Below, piece by piece: positions 63,365 through 64,000 of a DNA stretch of 64,000 bases. A program made the position numbers and the translations under genes. Under the pieces are notes generated by a model, which saw nothing but the letters and a program-made list of their open reading frames with translations, made no database searches and had not been told where the DNA came from. The stretch lies in contig NC_065545.1 of NCBI RefSeq assembly GCF_932294415.1, positions 21,025,357-21,089,356 of the forward strand. Reading direction: 5' to 3'. The DNA is from Quercus robur (Eukaryota; Streptophyta; Magnoliopsida; Fagales; Fagaceae). Each line of letters opens with the position of its first letter. Within the stretch, counting starts at the first letter, position 1.

Positions 63365-64000
63365 TCAGTGGTAAAACTTCTTAAGGTTGTGGACATTCCA
63401 TGGCCGGGGGAGTGGCCTTTCGTCAAGGTCTTCTAAATAGTACGCTCCCGCACTTGCAATGACAGTAACTCTGTACGGTCCCTCCCACGTTTGAGCTAAC
63501 TTCCCTGCACCTGCGTCTCGCATGTTGCCCACAACTTTTCTCAGCACCAAGTCTCCGGCACTGAATTCCCTAGCTTTTACATCTCGGTTGTATCGTTGGG
63601 AAAGTCTCTACTGGTGTTCTGCTAGCCGTACTGTTGCTACTTCCCGGCACTATTCCAACCAATCCAAGTGCTCCAGCATTAAACCATCATTCTGGATGGG
63701 GTCAAATCCTGCAACCCGTGCACTGCACAAGTTCACTTCGTTCGGTATCACGGCTTCTGCTCCATACGTCAAGGAGAACGGAGTCTCCCCTGTGGACCTT
63801 CTGGGGGTTGTACAGTAAGCCCACAAAACGTTAGGTAGTTCCTCAGCCCATCTTCCCTTTGCCCCGTCCAACATTTTCTTCAACCCGTTCAAAATGGTCT
63901 TGTTAGTTGCCTCAGCTTGGCCGTTGCTTTGGGGATACGCCGGAGTAGAATACCTGTTCTTGATGCCGAGATTGCTGCAAAAGGTTCAGAAAGTTTTGCT
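63365..64000 (-). pseudogene. pol: Integrase C-terminal part of pol, element 3
   Basis: Read from the right edge leftward it encodes [20 protein letters not shown] with the third catalytic Glu, [39 protein letters not shown], then FSAGDLVLRKVVGN, LAQTWEGPYRV and the end RPWNVHNLKKFYH with stop at 63365. Two in-frame stops between about 63560 and 63660 fall where a C-to-T change in a Gln codon would place them. The rest of pol lies beyond the window. Confidence 0.85.

Larger units (their letters stand above)
58559..64000 (-). mobile_element. Tat-type gypsy element 3, partial, decayed
   Basis: The element lies on the minus strand and runs off the right edge. From right to left it holds integrase, a seven-unit tandem array, the antisense gene (which therefore reads on the plus strand) and the 3' LTR. 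It has the same layout as element 2 but a different family: sequences are distinct, and its repeated motif is CCGAG/CTCGG, not GGACG/CGTCC. Many stops show it is old. Confidence 0.85.

Overview
The window is nuclear DNA of a eudicot plant, probably a woody species. The evidence is GT-AG introns, AT-rich intergenic DNA with many poly-A/T and TA microsatellites, plant-specific gene families, and dense plant transposon families (Tat-lineage Ty3/gypsy, LINE, tRNA-type SINEs, MULE, Helitron, solo LTRs). The species cannot be fixed from sequence alone. A tree such as one of the Fagales is only a guess.

Five host genes are supported. (1) The last 12 exons of an F-box/LRR gene of the SKIP17 type (1634-7836, +), with two antisense LINE copies and two SINEs in its introns or flanks. 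(2) A two-exon WDR5B-type WD40 gene (8876-10993, +), next to SKIP17 as I remember it being in Arabidopsis. (3) A three-exon gene for a plastid-targeted two-helix membrane protein (31118-33957, +). (4) A single-exon DUF868 gene (36277-37182, -). (5) A two-exon gene for a 63-residue protein (55447-56027, +). I see no tRNA, rRNA or CRISPR.

The rest is transposon-derived or featureless. Three Tat-type Ty3/gypsy elements are present. The first is a decayed LTR-gag-protease-RT fragment (about 11.75-14.96 kb, +). The second is a young 7.6-kb element at 23117-30726 whose two LTRs are inverted relative to each other, yet which is flanked by one perfect 5-bp target duplication. The third is a decayed copy of another family on the minus strand from 58559 to past the right edge. 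Elements 2 and 3 carry the Tat antisense gene (aORF) between integrase and the 3' LTR. In both, a tandem array separates integrase from the aORF, and each array unit carries a short inverted motif pair (CGTCC/GGACG in one family, CTCGGT/ACCGAG in the other). The same motif recurs through the rest of its own family. A 1.92-kb solo LTR (15950-17872), a 1.37-kb copia-type solo LTR (19897-21268), a MULE with about 290-bp TIRs (40851-42466), a 2.66-kb Helitron (48804-51462), SINEs and a MITE make up most of the remaining recognisable sequence.

The most unusual item is the inverted-LTR element. Both outer ends are U5-type LTR ends, and its left arm is an inverted copy of its own 3' end joined into RNase H sequence. 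It appears to have integrated already rearranged. Its antisense gene is intact across four exons and has its own TATA promoter with two G-box/ABRE cores exactly 60 bp apart. The pairing of an antisense gene with a family-private repeated motif resembles sequence-specific anti-silencing systems known from other plant transposons. That functional reading is inference only.
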